This document shows, in pieces, positions 15,880 to 21,738 of a stretch of 23,301 bases of DNA. This DNA is from a virus. The notes below the pieces were generated by a model. That model made no database searches and had not been told where the DNA came from. It saw nothing but the letters and a program-made list of their open reading frames with translations. Made by a program: the position numbers and the translations under genes. Where the stretch lies: the IMG/VR virus record IMGVR_UViG_3300030107_006054, positions 2,968 to 26,268 of that record. One strand, given 5' to 3'. How positions within the stretch are numbered: the stretch's first letter is position 1; each line of letters begins with the position of its first letter.

Positions 15880-17488
15880 CTACAAACCAGAGATAATTAA
15901 TTTTCGAGTTTTTAAAAGTTTTAATTGCATCTTGTGGAGATTCTACTAATGGATCTCCTGCAAGATTAAAACTTGTATTTAATAAAACAGAACAACCTGT
16001 AAGTTTTTTAAATTCCTTTAGTAAGTTGTAAAGATGAGGAATTGAGTTATTTACAGTTTGAATTCTACATGTACTATCAACATGGGTAATTCCTGGTATT
16101 GAATCAGTTAATACTGGGAAGGATATAGTCATGTTTGGAGATTTAGTGAGATGGTACATCTCAAAATATTCTTTTGCATCTTCTTCTAATACACAACCAG
16201 CAAAGGGACGATACCATTCTCTTTGTTTGATTTGATTTATTATATTTTTAGCATCAGGATTTCGTGGATCAAAAAGTATAGAACGATTTCCAAGAGCTCT
16301 GGGACCACATTCTGCTTGCTCGTTAAAAATAGCAACGCTTTGTTGGTCTACAAGTAGTTTGGCAATATCTTTAAGAGATGCCCTTTTTCCTTTTATTTGT
16401 TTGAGATTATGGGGAATATGGTTAAAGAATGTATGGGAAGGAAGTTTGGGTATAGTGCCAACCTCATTTTTATGAGCATAAATGGCAGATCCTAAACTGA
16501 TGGATGAATCATCTGCTATTGGTTCAAAATAAAATTCTACTTCTGGTAGATTTTTAATAAGATGGTGATTAGTAACAACATTTAAACCATAACCACCTGT
16601 AACACATACCTTTTTAATATTCGTTTTTTCTACATATTTTTTGACGAGTCTTAATACTTCTTCTTGAGTTTGTTTTTGAACCTGAAAAGCATAGTCGGCA
16701 TAAAATTTATAATTTCCTTCTGGTATTTTTGTAGTTTCATTTCCATAATGTTCTTTTAATAGAACTGTTTCATGATTATTGGCATTATGCCTCATAAAAA
16801 GATGACTATCAGCAATACCATTGTAAAATAAATTGACATGTTCTTTATCTTCACCGTATGAGGATAATCCCATTACCTTACCATTGTTTAAAACATTTTC
16901 TCCTATTAAAGTAGTGGCACTCTCATATACTTGAGTGATTCCTAGAGTACTGTCACATCTTACATCACATCGTGGATTGTTTTTAATATACTTTTTAAGG
17001 TGATCAATAATTTCTTTATCAAAATCTATTTTACCTATTTGAGGAACTATAAAATTCTTATAGATTGAGTTTATTTCATAGTTTTGGTTAATCTTAAAAA
17101 TAGTTTCTGTCTCTGCATAGTGTTTGCATCGGGTTCCATTTCTATCTACTACAAGAACAAGTGATTCATCGAATTTACTATTATAGTATGCATAATATGC
17201 ATGGCACAAATGATGATCCCATTCCATATGAATGATTTCACAATCAAATTGCTTTCTTAAAATAGATTCAAGATAATCTCTGTGAAAAGGATCTGGTGCA
17301 AGAGTTGAGTTTAATATTACTAAATCTATCTTAAAATCATTCTTTATGATATAATCAAGTGATTTAGTCCATCCTTTGTCATGTTTAAAACCAGAAAGTC
17401 TTTCTTCTTTTGAAAAGTATTTTAGTTTACCTTCACTAATAAAAGTGACACTAGCATCATGAGATGTTATAATAGATAATATATTCAT
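15854..17488 (-). CDS. NodU/TobZ-type carbamoyltransferase (544 aa)
   Basis: The N-terminal domain starts MNILSIITSHDASVTF and has the family motifs DHHLCHA (residues 91-97), VLVVDRNGTR (111-120), GKVMGLSSYG (203-212) and VTGGYGLNVVTN (296-307). The C-terminal domain has ECGPRALGNRSIL (393-405), KQREWYRPFAGCVL (421-434) and LLNTSFN (502-508). Family members make a carbamoyl-adenylate from carbamoyl phosphate and ATP and transfer the carbamoyl group to a hydroxyl, usually of a sugar or antibiotic. The length is near the family norm, so it looks intact. The usual DGxGE segment reads DRNGT, a notable change. It is the only minus-strand gene, divergent from an oxygenase-like gene at 17521. Its target (glycan, nucleotide or other) is unknown. 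Confidence 0.88.
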   Translation of the reverse strand: MNILSIITSHDASVTFISEGKLKYFSKEERLSGFKHDKGWTKSLDYIIKNDFKIDLVILNSTLAPDPFHRDYLESILRKQFDCEIIHMEWDHHLCHAYYAYYNSKFDESLVLVVDRNGTRCKHYAETETIFKINQNYEINSIYKNFIVPQIGKIDFDKEIIDHLKKYIKNNPRCDVRCDSTLGITQVYESATTLIGENVLNNGKVMGLSSYGEDKEHVNLFYNGIADSHLFMRHNANNHETVLLKEHYGNETTKIPEGNYKFYADYAFQVQKQTQEEVLRLVKKYVEKTNIKKVCVTGGYGLNVVTNHHLIKNLPEVEFYFEPIADDSSISLGSAIYAHKNEVGTIPKLPSHTFFNHIPHNLKQIKGKRASLKDIAKLLVDQQSVAIFNEQAECGPRALGNRSILFDPRNPDAKNIINQIKQREWYRPFAGCVLEEDAKEYFEMYHLTKSPNMTISFPVLTDSIPGITHVDSTCRIQTVNNSIPHLYNLLKEFKKLTGCSVLLNTSFNLAGDPLVESPQDAIKTFKNSKINYLWFVEKNIILDT

Positions 17489-17520
17489 TCATCTATTTCT
17501 ATACATTATAATTATATCAC
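17489..17520. promoter_or_regulatory. Divergent promoter region with overlapping -10 boxes
   Basis: The 32-base AT-rich gap between two divergent genes holds TATAAT on the + strand (17507-17512) and TATAAT on the minus strand at 17511-17516 and 17505-17510. No good -35 is visible on either side. For the minus strand only a TTTCAT lies at the right distance (17534-17539). Confidence 0.45.
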
Positions 17521-18051
17521 ATGAAAATGATTAATGAAAGATTGCGGGTTGCGGAATATGAATATCCTTTAGCATCTAAATTAAATCCAGAACTCCATCA
17601 AATTATTCTTGGGTTACCTGATGCTCAACAAAGGAGGGTGTCATTAAAAGCAAAGATGACTGAATGGAGAACTGAGAATAAGAAGTTTGATATTGTTAAG
17701 GAGTTTGTAAAGAAGTTTATAATAAGAGACTTTTCTAATGGAGAAGTTATTTGTTCTGAATGTTGGGCAGCACTTTATAATAAAGGGGATCATACTGATA
17801 TTCATAACCATGAACCATCATTTTTTTCTTTTGTTTATTATGTTAATACTCCAAAAGGATCCTCCCCTTTAATTTTTGATACTTCTGGCTACAAGATAAA
17901 ACCCATATCAGGTAGATTGGTTATTTTTGATTCTAAATTGAATCATCGAGTTCCAACTAATAGATGTGATGGAAGGAGTGTCATATCAGGAAATTTCATT
18001 TATAAGCAATTGCGGGGAGTTCATGGTGATCTTAGTAGTGTGACAGTTTAA
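17521..18051 (+). CDS. Putative 2OG-Fe(II) oxygenase of the HxH type (176 aa)
   Basis: The core motif ECWAALYNKGDHTDIHNH has H95-N-H97, followed by the strand SFFSFVYYVN. The second half shows GRLVIFDSKLNHRVPTNR (H142) and RSVISGNFIY. This parallels the protein at 5902, so the two are probable paralogues of the phage HxH oxygenase group. The N-terminal 60 residues are helical and charged. The ATG lies right after the divergent promoter region shared with the carbamoyltransferase, which suggests joint control of the two. An earlier start is not possible without entering the promoter; a second in-frame ATG exists at 17527. Enzyme activity and substrate are inferred or unknown. Confidence 0.75.
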   Translation: MKMINERLRVAEYEYPLASKLNPELHQIILGLPDAQQRRVSLKAKMTEWRTENKKFDIVKEFVKKFIIRDFSNGEVICSECWAALYNKGDHTDIHNHEPSFFSFVYYVNTPKGSSPLIFDTSGYKIKPISGRLVIFDSKLNHRVPTNRCDGRSVISGNFIYKQLRGVHGDLSSVTV

Positions 18052-18077
18052 GAAGTGTTATACTAATTTCCCATCAT

Positions 18078-18089
18078 CCCTCATGAGGG
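18078..18089. repeat. Perfect 12-base palindrome (CCCTCATGAGGG)
   Basis: CCCTCATGAGGG is self-complementary. It sits in the gap after the oxygenase-like gene at 17521 and is followed by TTTATACTATAAG. It could be an operator-like site or a very short hairpin; the T-rich tail is too poor for a confident terminator. Confidence 0.4.
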
Positions 18090-18118
18090 TTTATACTATA
18101 AGAGTTCGTGAATGATTA

Positions 18119-18241
18119 ATGAGCAAAGACATGACTGGCAAGGAGAAATTACTCTTTCTTGCTTCTTTTGTTTGGGTAATGCATTGGGGTGTTCGTTTAA
18201 CCCTCGCAGCATTTACTACTCTTGAATTAAATTATTTCTAA
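18119..18241 (+). CDS. Small predicted membrane protein (40 aa)
   Basis: The protein runs MSKDMTGKEKLLFLASFVWV and on to TLELNYF. A charged N-terminus (residues 1-10) precedes a hydrophobic, Trp-containing span at about 11-33, fitting one membrane segment. The stop overlaps the ATG of the metallopeptidase (TAATG), the coupling arrangement seen elsewhere in this window, which supports it as real. The ribosome site is weak. A competing ATG at 18112 in another frame gives a 36-codon ORF with less sensible composition. The function is unknown; cyanophages carry many such tiny membrane proteins. Confidence 0.6.
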   Translation: MSKDMTGKEKLLFLASFVWVMHWGVRLTLAAFTTLELNYF

Positions 18242-18663
18242 TGTATTATCTGAGCTACTCTGGATACAACTATAGTAAGCGAAGGTGTGAACGGATCGTG
18301 GATTGGTTCGTGAATAGATACCTTCCTCGCCATAAGTTGATTATCAATGTTGACCACAGAGGACTTTTGCGTGAAGGTGTCTTTGGGTGGATGTGGGCTG
18401 CTGATTGTGATTATAGACCTCGTGACTTTGAGATCGAGATCCATAATCGTATGGATGAAGAACACTACACCAAGACTCTCCTGCATGAATTGTGGCACCT
18501 CTATCAGCATGTTAAGGGTGCTCTTAGGGATAAGCATGGAAAGCGTTTATGGAAGGGTATAGATCACTCTGAGACTGATTATGAGGATCAACCCTGGGAA
18601 CAACAAGCACATCAAATGGAAGATGTTCTTTATGAAGAGTATCTCACCAATCTATCTAATTAA
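18241..18663 (+). CDS. HExxH zinc metallopeptidase-like protein (140 aa)
   Basis: The zinc site is HELWHLYQH (H82, E83, H86, with a further H90). Downstream is QPWEQQAHQMEDVLYEEYL, in which E120 or a nearby residue could be the third ligand as in gluzincin-type or SprT-like small peptidases. An upstream beta stretch, RDFEIEIHNRM (about residues 61-71), precedes the active-site helix as in SprT-like folds. No signal peptide is seen, so it should act in the cytoplasm. It is translationally coupled to the small membrane protein before it. A protease role in host takeover or in protein processing is possible, but no substrate is visible. Confidence 0.72.
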   Translation: MYYLSYSGYNYSKRRCERIVDWFVNRYLPRHKLIINVDHRGLLREGVFGWMWAADCDYRPRDFEIEIHNRMDEEHYTKTLLHELWHLYQHVKGALRDKHGKRLWKGIDHSETDYEDQPWEQQAHQMEDVLYEEYLTNLSN

Positions 18664-18665
18664 TT

Positions 18666-18878
18666 ATGACATCTTCAACCAAAATCAAAACTGAGTTTAT
18701 TTGTGTTAAACCACGTTCATCTGTAGCTAAAGACAGGTTTGAGAATGATATGAGTCTCTTACATTCGTGTAAGGTAGTTAAACGTGAATATGGTAAAGTA
18801 TTTCTTGAATCTATTTCAGGTCGTTATGCTTTTGAGATGTTTGAAGGAGGTGATGACCATTGGGAAATTATTACTTGA
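18666..18878 (+). CDS. Hypothetical small phage protein (70 aa)
   Basis: This short mixed alpha/beta protein (MTSSTKIKTEFICVKPRSSV to DDHWEIIT) starts 2 bases after the metallopeptidase stop, so it is co-translated. It has a pattern of alternating hydrophobic residues (CKVVKREYGKVFLESISG at about residues 36-53) typical of a small beta fold. It has two cysteines, C13 and C36, and no membrane segment. I do not recognise the family. Position and start are well supported by the tight spacing. Confidence 0.65.
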   Translation: MTSSTKIKTEFICVKPRSSVAKDRFENDMSLLHSCKVVKREYGKVFLESISGRYAFEMFEGGDDHWEIIT

Positions 18879-18903
18879 TTAAATATAAAAGATATGTAAT
18901 AAT
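18875..18903 (+). promoter_or_regulatory. Possible early promoter (TTGATT, 17 bp, AATAAT with TG extension)
   Basis: TTGATT at 18875-18880 and AATAAT at 18898-18903 are 17 bases apart, and TGT directly precedes the -10. It would drive the small gene at 18910. The match is moderate and the ATG lies close to the expected start site. Confidence 0.3.
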
Positions 18904-18909
18904 ACTATC

Positions 18910-19074
18910 ATGATGCAACTTTTATTTGCTATTGCTGCTCTTACTTGCGTGGAAGCACAAAAGTTAATAGAGAGCGTCAATGATTCCCGTATGGATGAAA
19001 AAGAAGAAATAATCAAAGTAATTAAAATGAACACCCAAGATGAGTGCCATGAAAGACCAGAACACAATTCGTGA
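18910..19074 (+). CDS. Small secreted or membrane-anchored protein (54 aa)
   Basis: It starts MMQLLFAIAALTCVEAQKL, a hydrophobic signal-like N-terminus (residues 3-13) with Cys13. A charged helical part follows (ESVNDSRMDEKEEIIKVIK), then a second cysteine in NTQDECHERPEHNS. The pattern of a leader, a Cys, a short helix ending VIKxNT and a final Cys recalls a small protein family I know from T4-like cyanophages, where a disulphide in the periplasm is plausible. Its 3' end overlaps the next gene by 35 bases in a different frame, so one of the two starts may be wrong; the next gene also has an ATG at 19049. The function is unknown. Confidence 0.6.
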   Translation: MMQLLFAIAALTCVEAQKLIESVNDSRMDEKEEIIKVIKMNTQDECHERPEHNS

Positions 19075-19249
19075 AGAAGAAACACAAGATCAAAAATGGA
19101 ATCGTGGATTGGATCTTTACATAGAATCAGTCCAGAAACCTGATAATGTTCTTCGTGCTTGTGCTCACAATCAGAAGTGTTTTAATGAGTTAATGGAAGT
19201 AAGAGAGCATGTATTAGAGTATGTTAGGACATTAAGAAGATCAGTTTAA
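19040..19249 (+). CDS. Hypothetical small helical protein (69 aa)
   Basis: This charged, helical protein (MSAMKDQNTIREEETQDQKW to VLEYVRTLRRSV) has a central segment CAHNQKCFNELMEVREHVLEY. C41 and C47 are 6 residues apart. The start at 19040 lies inside the preceding gene; an in-frame ATG at 19049 would shorten the overlap to 26 bases. Its stop overlaps the next ATG (TAATG), the standard coupling seen here. I do not recognise the family. Confidence 0.62.
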   Translation: MSAMKDQNTIREEETQDQKWNRGLDLYIESVQKPDNVLRACAHNQKCFNELMEVREHVLEYVRTLRRSV

Positions 19250-19791
19250 TGCAACAACCTATATTATTCGCAACTCCTTTGTGGACGTTTAAAAACCCAT
19301 TACCTAAAGGAGCATATGATTGGGCATTAAAATATAAAAAAGAGAATCCTGAATCGGTAGTCATATCCAATAGAGGAGGGTATCAAAGTAAACAGCAAGG
19401 AATTGATGTTTGCCCATATAAGGATCATTTAGAATTTATTTTACACCAATTCCAACCATTTCGTGAATTTGTTATAGATGGTTGGTGGTTAAATGTTAAT
19501 ATGAAAGGGGATTATAATTTACCTCATACTCATGGTGATGCTGATTTAGCTGCAATATGGTATATAACTGATAATGAAGGATTATTATATTTTCAAGATC
19601 CTTTAATTACAAGTAGGATTGTTTTATATTCTACAATATTATCTGAGTGGAATGATAGACCTAATAAAAGTATAAAATGTAGTGCAGGAGATTTGTTAGT
19701 ATTCCCTTCCGATGTTCCTCATCGTGTAGAGGAGCATCAGTTAGATTCTCCTCGCATTTCTCTTGCTTTTAATATGATAGGTAAGCGTTAG
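19249..19791 (+). CDS. Putative 2OG-Fe(II) oxygenase, HxH type (180 aa)
   Basis: The N-terminus PILFATPLWTFKNPLPKG is typical of putative 2OG-Fe(II) oxygenases that begin with a pathway-substrate-like strand. The metal motif is H93-T-H95 in NLPHTHGDADLAAIWYI. The distal part is GDLLVFPSDVPHRVEEH (H158), followed by SPRISLAFNMIG with R169 as the likely 2-oxoglutarate-binding arginine. All core motifs are in order, so this is the best preserved HxH member in the window. The TAATG overlap couples it to the upstream helical protein. The oxygenase substrate is unknown. Confidence 0.82.
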   Translation: MQQPILFATPLWTFKNPLPKGAYDWALKYKKENPESVVISNRGGYQSKQQGIDVCPYKDHLEFILHQFQPFREFVIDGWWLNVNMKGDYNLPHTHGDADLAAIWYITDNEGLLYFQDPLITSRIVLYSTILSEWNDRPNKSIKCSAGDLLVFPSDVPHRVEEHQLDSPRISLAFNMIGKR

Positions 19792-19958
19792 GTATAAGTT
19801 CGTAGGCATTTATTTTTGTATAGTTAAAAGTTGTCAAAAGCACACAAATATACTAAATAATAATAGTCACCATTAAGGTACACACGAGGAGGAAAATGCA
19901 TTAAAGGTGTATATTATGCACTATATTATGAGTAAACAATTGTAAATGGAGAAGATTA
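19792..19958 (+). promoter_or_regulatory. Leader region with strong Shine-Dalgarno and minimal ORFs
   Basis: This gap holds no full-length gene. GAGGAGG at 19886-19892 is 3 bases before ATG CAT TAA (19896-19904), which would encode only Met-His. A second ORF, 19916-19945, encodes MHYIMSKQL. Then GGAGAAG at 19948-19954 serves the MHN start at 19959. No promoter with good -35 and -10 spacing was found, only TTGTCA (19831) and TATACT (19849), 12 bases apart. The region may be a translational leader; the evidence is only the arrangement. Confidence 0.4.
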
Positions 19959-20126
19959 ATGCACAATTTAATATCACACAATCAGTTAGCAGGATCAAGA
20001 CATCAAGAATACACGTCTGATTCTAACAACGATTTAATAGAAGAATACTACGAGTGCTTAATCGAGTGCGACGACGATCAAAGCACATGTAAACGTATAT
20101 GTAAGGAGGTTTTAGTTTACAGTTAA
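19959..20126 (+). CDS. Small cysteine-motif cyanophage protein (55 aa)
   Basis: The protein runs MHNLISHNQLAGSRHQEYTS to VLVYS. Its C-terminal half has the motif YYECLIECDDDQSTCKRICKEV, with C33, C37, C44 and C48 spaced as CxxxC and CxxxC on two predicted helices. That could form a disulphide-linked hairpin (CHCH-like) or bind a metal. I recognise this small family from T4-like cyanophages, where its role is unknown. The start has a Shine-Dalgarno site, GGAGAAG, 4 bases upstream. It has no signal peptide. Confidence 0.7.
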   Translation: MHNLISHNQLAGSRHQEYTSDSNNDLIEEYYECLIECDDDQSTCKRICKEVLVYS

Positions 20127-20195
20127 AGTCAACTATTAAATCTAAGACACATGTTAATTTTTTCACATCCACCTTAATTAAATTAAATAAAGAAC

Positions 20196-20203
20196 TATAA
20201 ATA
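20196..20203 (+). promoter_or_regulatory. T4-type late promoter -10 octamer (TATAAATA)
   Basis: An exact TATAAATA, preceded by C, directly abuts the hairpin that follows. Transcripts starting here (about 20209) would lack part of the left stem, so the hairpin would act only on read-through from upstream. The small membrane gene at 20233 lies downstream. Confidence 0.6.
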
Positions 20204-20229
20204 CCCTCAACCGAAGTTGGGGGTATTTT
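20201..20229 (+). terminator. Strong intrinsic terminator hairpin
   Basis: The left arm 20201-20211 (ATACCCTCAAC) pairs with the right arm 20216-20226 (GTTGGGGGTAT), giving an 11-bp stem with one G-T pair and a CGAA loop. TTTT at 20226-20229 completes it. It would end transcripts of the small-gene run that contains the gene at 19959. Its right arm also carries the GGGGG that could be the ribosome site of the gene at 20233. Confidence 0.75.
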
Positions 20230-20232
20230 AAT

Positions 20233-20346
20233 ATGAAATCATGGGACTGGGATTCTATCCGAATTGGTGCTATAATGATAATAGGAACGATTTGGTTCTA
20301 TCTTCTTAATCAACAAATCCGTGAGAATTATAAAGATGACACATAA
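20233..20346 (+). CDS. Small single-span membrane protein (37 aa)
   Basis: It reads MKSWDWDSIRIGAIMIIGTI and on to QQIRENYKDDT. One hydrophobic segment at about residues 9-25 (IRIGAIMIIGTIWFYLL) is followed by a charged tail. The GGGGG in the terminator right arm lies about 10 bases upstream and could act as the ribosome site, meaning the hairpin would hide it unless transcription begins at the late octamer inside. The next gene starts 10 bases after its stop. The function is unknown. Confidence 0.55.
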   Translation: MKSWDWDSIRIGAIMIIGTIWFYLLNQQIRENYKDDT

Positions 20347-20356
20347 ACTTAGTTAA

Positions 20357-20962
20357 ATGGATAATATTTTTAAAATTGAAAGGGTAAATGAACATTCTCC
20401 TATTACCAAGGCAATTATGCCTGCAGAAATACTTACAGAAGTAAGGGGGTGGATAAATGAATGTAGGAAAATTAAAGATCATCCTTTAAGAGAACTTAAA
20501 TCTCATTCTAATGTAGGATACAATTATAATGGAAGTGGAGTGAAACATAATAGTTATCAATGTTCTATTCCTTTCCGATTAGTGGAGGAATCTTTTTGGT
20601 TAATATGGACATTAAAATTGGTTGCTAAATATTCTGAAGGAGGAAAAGATTATCGTTCTTTTAGTATTAGAAATCCTTCTGGGTTGAGTTATGATGATGA
20701 ATATGGAATTTGGGCAAATTTTACCTATGAAGGAGATGATAATCCACTTCATAATCATGCTACCGAGGACGGGTTTCTTTCAGGTATAATGTATATTCAT
20801 AATGATGGACAACCCACTGTTTTCCCTGAATATGATATTATAACTGATCCTAGTGAAGGGAATATGTACCTGTTCCCCTGTCATTGTTCTCATTATGTGG
20901 AGAAAAAGACTACATCAAAAGAAAGAGTTTCAATTGCATTTAATATAGTACAATCATTATGA
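20357..20962 (+). CDS. Putative 2OG-Fe(II) oxygenase, HxH type (201 aa)
   Basis: The metal motif is H132-N-H134 in GDDNPLHNHATEDGFLSG, followed by the strand IMYIHNDGQPTVFPE. The distal part is GNMYLFPCHCSHYVEKKTTS with H179, then KERVSIAFNIVQSL with R190. These match the HxH, SG-xY, LFP-x-H and RxSIAFN signature of the putative 2OG-Fe(II) oxygenase family. The N-terminal 75 residues (helical, with FKIERVNEHSPITKAI) are unlike those of the other members here. The stop overlaps the next start as ATGA. A cytoplasmic enzyme with an unknown substrate is expected. Confidence 0.78.
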   Translation: MDNIFKIERVNEHSPITKAIMPAEILTEVRGWINECRKIKDHPLRELKSHSNVGYNYNGSGVKHNSYQCSIPFRLVEESFWLIWTLKLVAKYSEGGKDYRSFSIRNPSGLSYDDEYGIWANFTYEGDDNPLHNHATEDGFLSGIMYIHNDGQPTVFPEYDIITDPSEGNMYLFPCHCSHYVEKKTTSKERVSIAFNIVQSL

Positions 20963-21123
20963 CAATTAAAAAATTTAAAAATATTGATAAAAAAGGGCGT
21001 GAATCTACTTGGGAGTGGGAGGAAACTCCTGAAGTAATAGCGGCATTAGAAAGGTTACATAGTGATTACAGAAAAGTATCTCAAGATGATAACTTAGAAA
21101 AGTTTAGTCTTGGTGACAAATAG
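20959..21123 (+). CDS. Hypothetical small protein (54 aa)
   Basis: This highly charged protein (MTIKKFKNIDKKGRESTWEW to EKFSLGDK) overlaps the oxygenase stop by 4 bases (ATGA), so it is translated by coupling. A predicted helix covers residues 22-40 (TPEVIAALERLHSDYRKV). It has no cysteines and no membrane segment. I do not recognise it. A plausible partner or regulator of the upstream oxygenase is only a guess from the overlap. Confidence 0.55.
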   Translation: MTIKKFKNIDKKGRESTWEWEETPEVIAALERLHSDYRKVSQDDNLEKFSLGDK

Positions 21124-21140
21124 GAGGAATAGACTTTGTA

Positions 21141-21154
21141 TGGTATAATAAATA
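21141..21154 (+). promoter_or_regulatory. Overlapping early extended -10 and late-like octamer before ferredoxin
   Basis: TGG precedes TATAAT at 21144-21149, an extended -10, and AATAAATA at 21147-21154 overlaps it. No -35 lies 17 bases upstream. The pair could allow both early host-sigma and late gp55 transcription of the ferredoxin gene, whose ATG is at 21178. Confidence 0.55.
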
Positions 21155-21177
21155 GCAGCGAGTCGTAAAGATTAAAC

Positions 21178-21474
21178 ATGGCATCTTATTCCATTACTCT
21201 TAAATCTCCAGATGGCACCGAACATAATTTTGAATGTCCTGAAGATACTTACATTTTAGATCAAGCAGAAGAAGAAGGAATTGATCTTCCGTTTTCTTGT
21301 CGTGCTGGTGCTTGTAGTTCTTGTGCTGGTAAAGTATTAGAAGGCAGCGTGAATCAAGACGATCAATCCTTTTTGGATGATGATCAATTAGAAGCAGGAT
21401 ACGCTCTTTTATGTGTATGTTATCCTCAAGCAGATTGTGTCATTGAAACAGAGAAGGAAGAAGATCTTTACTAA
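21178..21474 (+). CDS. petF: Plant-type 2Fe-2S ferredoxin (98 aa)
   Basis: The cluster ligands are C41, C46, C49 and C79 in [13 protein letters not shown] and LLCVCYP, the exact C-x4-C-x2-C-x29-C pattern of photosynthetic ferredoxins. The acidic surface regions and length also match. Such ferredoxins take electrons from photosystem I and donate them to ferredoxin-NADP reductase, bilin reductases and other enzymes. In cyanophages they are auxiliary metabolic genes that keep host electron flow running during infection, and phage ferredoxin can serve the phage bilin reductase. It has its own dual-type promoter region. Its overall sequence is very typical, with an acidic tail (EKEEDLY). Confidence 0.95.
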   Translation: MASYSITLKSPDGTEHNFECPEDTYILDQAEEEGIDLPFSCRAGACSSCAGKVLEGSVNQDDQSFLDDDQLEAGYALLCVCYPQADCVIETEKEEDLY

Positions 21475-21505
21475 ATAGTCTTTCGGATACATTACCTAGA
21501 AAACA

Positions 21506-21655
21506 TTGAAGGATAAGAAAGCAGCAAAGACTATTATCAGACGAGCAAAAGAACATCCAAATTGGTATACTGAAGAGGAGGTAAGATTTGCTAAAATGGT
21601 TAAAAGACGTATTAAGCGGGAAAAGCAAGCAAAAAAGAAGTTAAGTGAAGAATAG
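21506..21655 (+). CDS. Small basic protein with probable TTG start (49 aa)
   Basis: In one frame, between the TAG at 21497 and the TAG at 21653, lies an unbroken 49-codon ORF, with TTG at 21506 as the first plausible start. The protein contains KKAAKTIIRRAKEHPNWYTE and EEVRFAKMVKRRIKREKQ, a strongly basic, helical composition. The HPNWYTEEEV-AKMVKRRIKRE pattern resembles small cyanophage proteins I recall, often near ferredoxin. There is no ATG near the start (the first is internal, at residue 31) and no clear Shine-Dalgarno, so the start is uncertain. A DNA- or RNA-binding role is possible from charge alone. Confidence 0.45.
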   Translation: MKDKKAAKTIIRRAKEHPNWYTEEEVRFAKMVKRRIKREKQAKKKLSEE

Positions 21656-21706
21656 TTACTGAACTATAAAGAAATTATTAAATTTATAGATAAATTACAT
21701 AACTAA

Positions 21707-21715
21707 TGTTATAGT
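21707..21715 (+). promoter_or_regulatory. Possible extended -10 promoter (TGT TATAGT)
   Basis: TATAGT at 21710-21715 is preceded by TGT, an extended -10. The likely start site is about 10 bases before the ATG at 21739. No -35 was found at 17 bases. Confidence 0.35.
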
Positions 21716-21738
21716 ATACACACATTACTTCTAGAACT

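Noticed and set aside
18112-18225. Alternative ORF from ATG 18112 in a different frame
   Set aside because: Ends at 18225 without coupling to the next gene; the frame from 18119 ends in TAATG with the metallopeptidase start and gives a sensible membrane span.
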